Positions 61,731 through 64,000 of a DNA stretch of 64,000 nt are shown one piece after another. The DNA is from Adiantum capillus-veneris. Lineage: Eukaryota; Streptophyta; Polypodiopsida; Polypodiales; Pteridaceae. Made by a program: the position numbers and the translations under genes. Positions within the stretch are counted from its first letter, which is position 1. Each line of letters begins with the position of its first letter. The stretch is taken from assembly GCA_014529385.2 (NCBI GenBank), contig CM043942.1:31986469-32050468 (forward strand), given 5' to 3'. The notes below the pieces were generated by a model. That model saw only the letters and a program-made list of their open reading frames with translations. It was not told the DNA's origin and ran no database searches.

Positions 61731-61965
61731 AAAGGAGAGCCAGCTCAAGAACCAATTATACTGGAGATCGAGGACCAAGAAGAGGTGCTGCAACCCGAGT
61801 CCATTCTCCGACATGAAAACAAGGTATTACGAGGCGGTAAGACTATTTGATGATATCTTATCAAGTTTAAAAATTATTCTTTTGAAGATGCTAGATGGAT
61901 GCAAGGCATACAATTAAAGGATAACCTAAACCTTGTCAATGCTTACAATGATTCCCTAGAGTAAG
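61731..61965 (+). pseudogene. Chromodomain of chromovirus A
   Basis: After a stop at 61,728, the same region reads PESILRHENKVLRGGKTI, stop, then YLIKFKNYSFEDARWMQG, matching the chromodomain core (usually LVKWKGYPEEEATWE). The stop replaces one codon of the hydrophobic strand. It follows the integrase directly as in chromoviruses. Confidence 0.7.
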
Positions 61966-62275
61966 CAAATGTAAATATGTATAAATGAACAAAGTTTTTG
62001 TCTTATAAGACTCTCTTTTTCTTTATTGTGTGCACATGTTAATGAGTAGGCATGCTTAAGATCATGTTTGTGGGGACGATGTCTCCCGAACACCAAGTAG
62101 AGCATGTCACTTTACTATGGAAGATTGATATGGACTAATGTGCAGATATGCTTGCGGCAGTTAACTCTCTCAAGCACCAAATATGGGTAAAATATGGGTC
62201 CTCTACCTGCTAGCAAATAGACTAATGACTACTAAGCTTTATCTTCTCTACCTCATAGTCGAGGACGACTATGAT

Positions 62276-62291
62276 TTCAAGAGAGAGGTAA
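62276..62291 (+). promoter_or_regulatory. Polypurine tract of chromovirus A
   Basis: AAGAGAGAGGTAA directly precedes the 3' LTR start TGTCATAAAA at 62,292. Confidence 0.75.
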
Positions 62292-62697
62292 TGTCATAAA
62301 AACTAATATCTAATACTCCCAAATGATTTTCTCATGTTAAACTGATCATTTAATATGGGAAAGTACCAGGGGAGTAAAAGCTAGAATATTGGTAAAGCTG
62401 CCAGACCGGTCTTTGTCAGGGATCCAAAGGAGAGAAAATAGGGATCCAAAGGGGGACAGTCTGGAAAAGAGCAACGTGATTCAATGGGGCATAAAAGACC
62501 TAAGGTTCAGCTCCATTAAGACTTCCATAGGCTAAGGTTCCCAATCTTTTTATTCAATTGTCCAAAGGCCAATGTAGGGGAAAATTGGATGGTCATGGGA
62601 AGACTAAAAAGTCTTCCCACATCCCTAGCAAGGAGGGGACGACCCAGATTGTAGGGGATGAGAGAGAAAAAAAAAAAAAAACACACACACACACACG
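62292..62697 (+). repeat. 3' LTR A, truncated at its (CA)n run
   Basis: Matches 58,647-59,050 closely to gagagagaaa, then an A15 run and (CA)8, after which all similarity to LTR A ends. A different element begins at once. Confidence 0.9.
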
Positions 62698-62989
62698 CCT
62701 CAGCCCCGTCGTCCCCCATAGTTGGCGTTCTTATTTACAGTTGCCGCTAGTCGGCTGTTGTGACGAGCCCAACCCTGCTTACAATTGCCGCTAGCCGGCC
62801 GTGCCGGTTCAACTCTAAGGCAAATTGATTGCTGGGTGTTCAACTCCAAGGCAAAATCGACTCTTCTGTTAGGTGCACGTTCACATACGGCTACAAAGAA
62901 AAACACCTTTGGTGCTCATACAACCACCGCCTGTTGGGTGTTCGTCCAAAAACCCTCTGTTGGGGGTTTTTTCACAGAAGCCGTGACAT
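62698..62989 (+). other. Leader of the LINE-like element
   Basis: Begins directly after (CA)n and contains diverged repeats of ttgccgctagycggc (62,742 and 62,784) and of ggcaaa(a)t(t/c)ga (62,820, 62,850). Probable 5'UTR of the element carrying the ORF at 63,029. No promoter motif is identified. Confidence 0.4.
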
Positions 62990-63733
62990 TTGGGTGCTTT
63001 TTCACAGAAGCAATTTCTCACAGTAAGAATGGCGATCCTCAAACGTACACGACCAAGATTCACTGCTATCTTAGCAGCCCCGAACAAAGTCGAATGCCTC
63101 CAAGCAAATCTTGGTCGAGTCATGGAAGAGAATCGCGACCTCAAAGCTCACCTTAGCAAGCTTGAGGCACGATTTGATTCCATGGTCGATCTCGCCGCCA
63201 ACAAGGTGAAAGAAGTCGAAGCCAAAGCCATCGAAACCCATTCGACAACACTTGCGAAGGTGAAGACTTGTGTGATAGTAGAGCTTCGCGAACGACGACT
63301 CCAAGAAGAAAATGCCCTCCATATCCGCATTGATGGGCTACCGCAAGCATGGGACACTGTCAAGAATGACTTCTCGGAGCGCATCATTTTTCTCAACAAA
63401 CCTCTCAAGCTGATCACACTCGATTACAACGCAATAACTTGTATTACCCCGAGAGGTCCTAACAAGCCCATACCAAGTGGGCACGCCATCCTTGAATTTG
63501 AAAGTATGGAAGGTCGGCTCAAGCTTCTTCAACAATCACGTCTTCTGAAAGACAGCAAGTTCTGGATTGCAGAGGAACTCACTCCGCTACAACTCAAACA
63601 CAAAAGTGAAGAGCTCAAGAAGGTACATGAAGCCCGCAAGCAAGGCAAATGGGCAGTTTATCGAGACGGTAAAGCTATCGTCCAGGAATTTCAAAATCCC
63701 AAAACAGCTCCCCCCACAGCTAACCCCCCCTAG
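62990..63733 (+). CDS. LINE ORF1-like RNA-binding protein
   Basis: Open frame of 247 codons; the likelier start is MAILKRTRPRFTAILAAP at 63,029 (234 residues). Residues about 25-75 (NLGRVMEENRDLKAHLSKLE, then VKEVEAKAIE) have heptad spacing of a coiled coil. The middle has HIRIDGLPQAWDTVKNDF and GHAILEFESMEGRLKLL, like an RRM. The C-terminal part (KFWIAEELTPLQLKHKSEEL, GKWAVYRDGKAIVQ) resembles the L1 ORF1 C-terminal domain. Such proteins trimerise and coat the LINE RNA. ORF2 would follow to the right of the window. Uninterrupted, so possibly young. Confidence 0.65.
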   Translation: MGAFSQKQFLTVRMAILKRTRPRFTAILAAPNKVECLQANLGRVMEENRDLKAHLSKLEARFDSMVDLAANKVKEVEAKAIETHSTTLAKVKTCVIVELRERRLQEENALHIRIDGLPQAWDTVKNDFSERIIFLNKPLKLITLDYNAITCITPRGPNKPIPSGHAILEFESMEGRLKLLQQSRLLKDSKFWIAEELTPLQLKHKSEELKKVHEARKQGKWAVYRDGKAIVQEFQNPKTAPPTANPP

Positions 63734-64000
63734 GTTTTTATCTTCCCCTTTTCTTTCCATCTTTCCAATGGACCCTCAGTCCTTAACTGATATGTATCGT
63801 CATCTTTTGCTTAAGCTGCAACCGTTGTAATGTCTGTTTTTGGTCCCATAGCTCATATCTGACCTTCATGGATGATAATTCAACTATCTATTTGACTGTC
63901 TATATATCTCTCTCTTTGTTTGCATGTGCGATCGCTAGGTTGCAGGGAGCTTTTGGGGTGGACTAAGGAGCATGCGCCATGTGGCAGGAGGGGCGGAATC
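63734..64000. other. Region after the ORF1-like gene, end of window
   Basis: No ORF2 start is recognised before the window ends. Contains pyrimidine-rich sequence (tatatatctctctctttg) near 63,902. Confidence 0.4.

Larger units (their letters stand above)
58647..62697 (+). mobile_element. Chromovirus A, internally deleted, 3' LTR broken at (CA)n
   Basis: Plus-strand element: 5' LTR 58,647-60,269, PBS, a 390-bp leader, integrase, chromodomain, PPT, then the first 400 bp of the 3' LTR. Gag, protease, RT and RNase H are missing, so it could move only with help from a complete relative, and the broken 3' LTR and integrase damage make that unlikely. It is the reference copy for the LTRs at 3,313 and 17,251. 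Confidence 0.9.

Overview
The window looks like repeat-dense nuclear DNA of a land plant, most likely a fern or another seed-free vascular plant. Evidence: an intron-containing plant NPF (NRT1/PTR) transporter gene, a PLS-type PPR pseudogene, chromodomain Ty3/gypsy elements, Ty1/copia, L1-type LINE pieces, a Penelope-like reverse transcriptase, and many long (CA)n runs. The species assignment is inference. No rRNA, tRNA, CRISPR or bacterial operon was seen.

Layout. 1-19,963 is a nest. An old minus-strand Ty3/gypsy element (O) fills 1-3,312 and 17,979-19,963. It is split inside its gag zinc knuckle by an LTR of family A (3,313-17,978, target duplication AGTAT). Inside that LTR lie a Penelope-like fragment that starts at a (CA)n run (3,863-5,650), a minus-strand chromovirus B (LTR copies 5,914-6,680 and 16,498-17,250; gag-pol 6,712-10,980), and a possible two-exon gene (14,101-15,688). 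21,133-25,177 is the one credible intact host gene, a four-exon minus-strand NPF transporter of about 567 residues. 27,431-28,938 is a broken LINE and 28,939-32,470 a decayed plus-strand gypsy.

34,133-53,078 is the most interesting part. Two nearly identical direct repeats of about 4.6 kb (34,244-39,597 and 48,466-53,056) flank a coding interior. The interior holds ORF1 (basic RG-rich tail) and ORF2, a reverse transcriptase resembling Penelope-like elements (motifs DKASSTASILCKK, GIPMGFSCSP, RFMDDILSINNP) with no visible endonuclease. Each repeat carries a TATA box, a leader, a 21-codon first exon and a splice donor. In the left copy this exon can splice in phase to ORF1 across a 4.9-kb intron formed largely by the repeat itself. 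Both outer ends and most inner edges lie in (CA)n runs. The element was later hit by a complete copia element (40,105-45,199, target duplication GTTTT, inside ORF1) and a solo LTR (36,746-37,603, inside the left repeat).

53,242-58,646 holds a gypsy fragment, an LTR, a PPR pseudogene split by a fold-back MITE, and a long polypurine tract. 58,647-62,697 is a deleted family-A chromovirus with a complete 5' LTR, an integrase missing its catalytic Glu, and a chromodomain. Its 3' LTR breaks at its own (CA)n run, after which a LINE ORF1-like gene (63,029-63,733) begins.

Most genes here are mobile-element genes, so the main biology is nested insertion. (CA)n runs recur as junctions, which suggests that the Penelope-like family, and perhaps others, enters or recombines at CA microsatellites.
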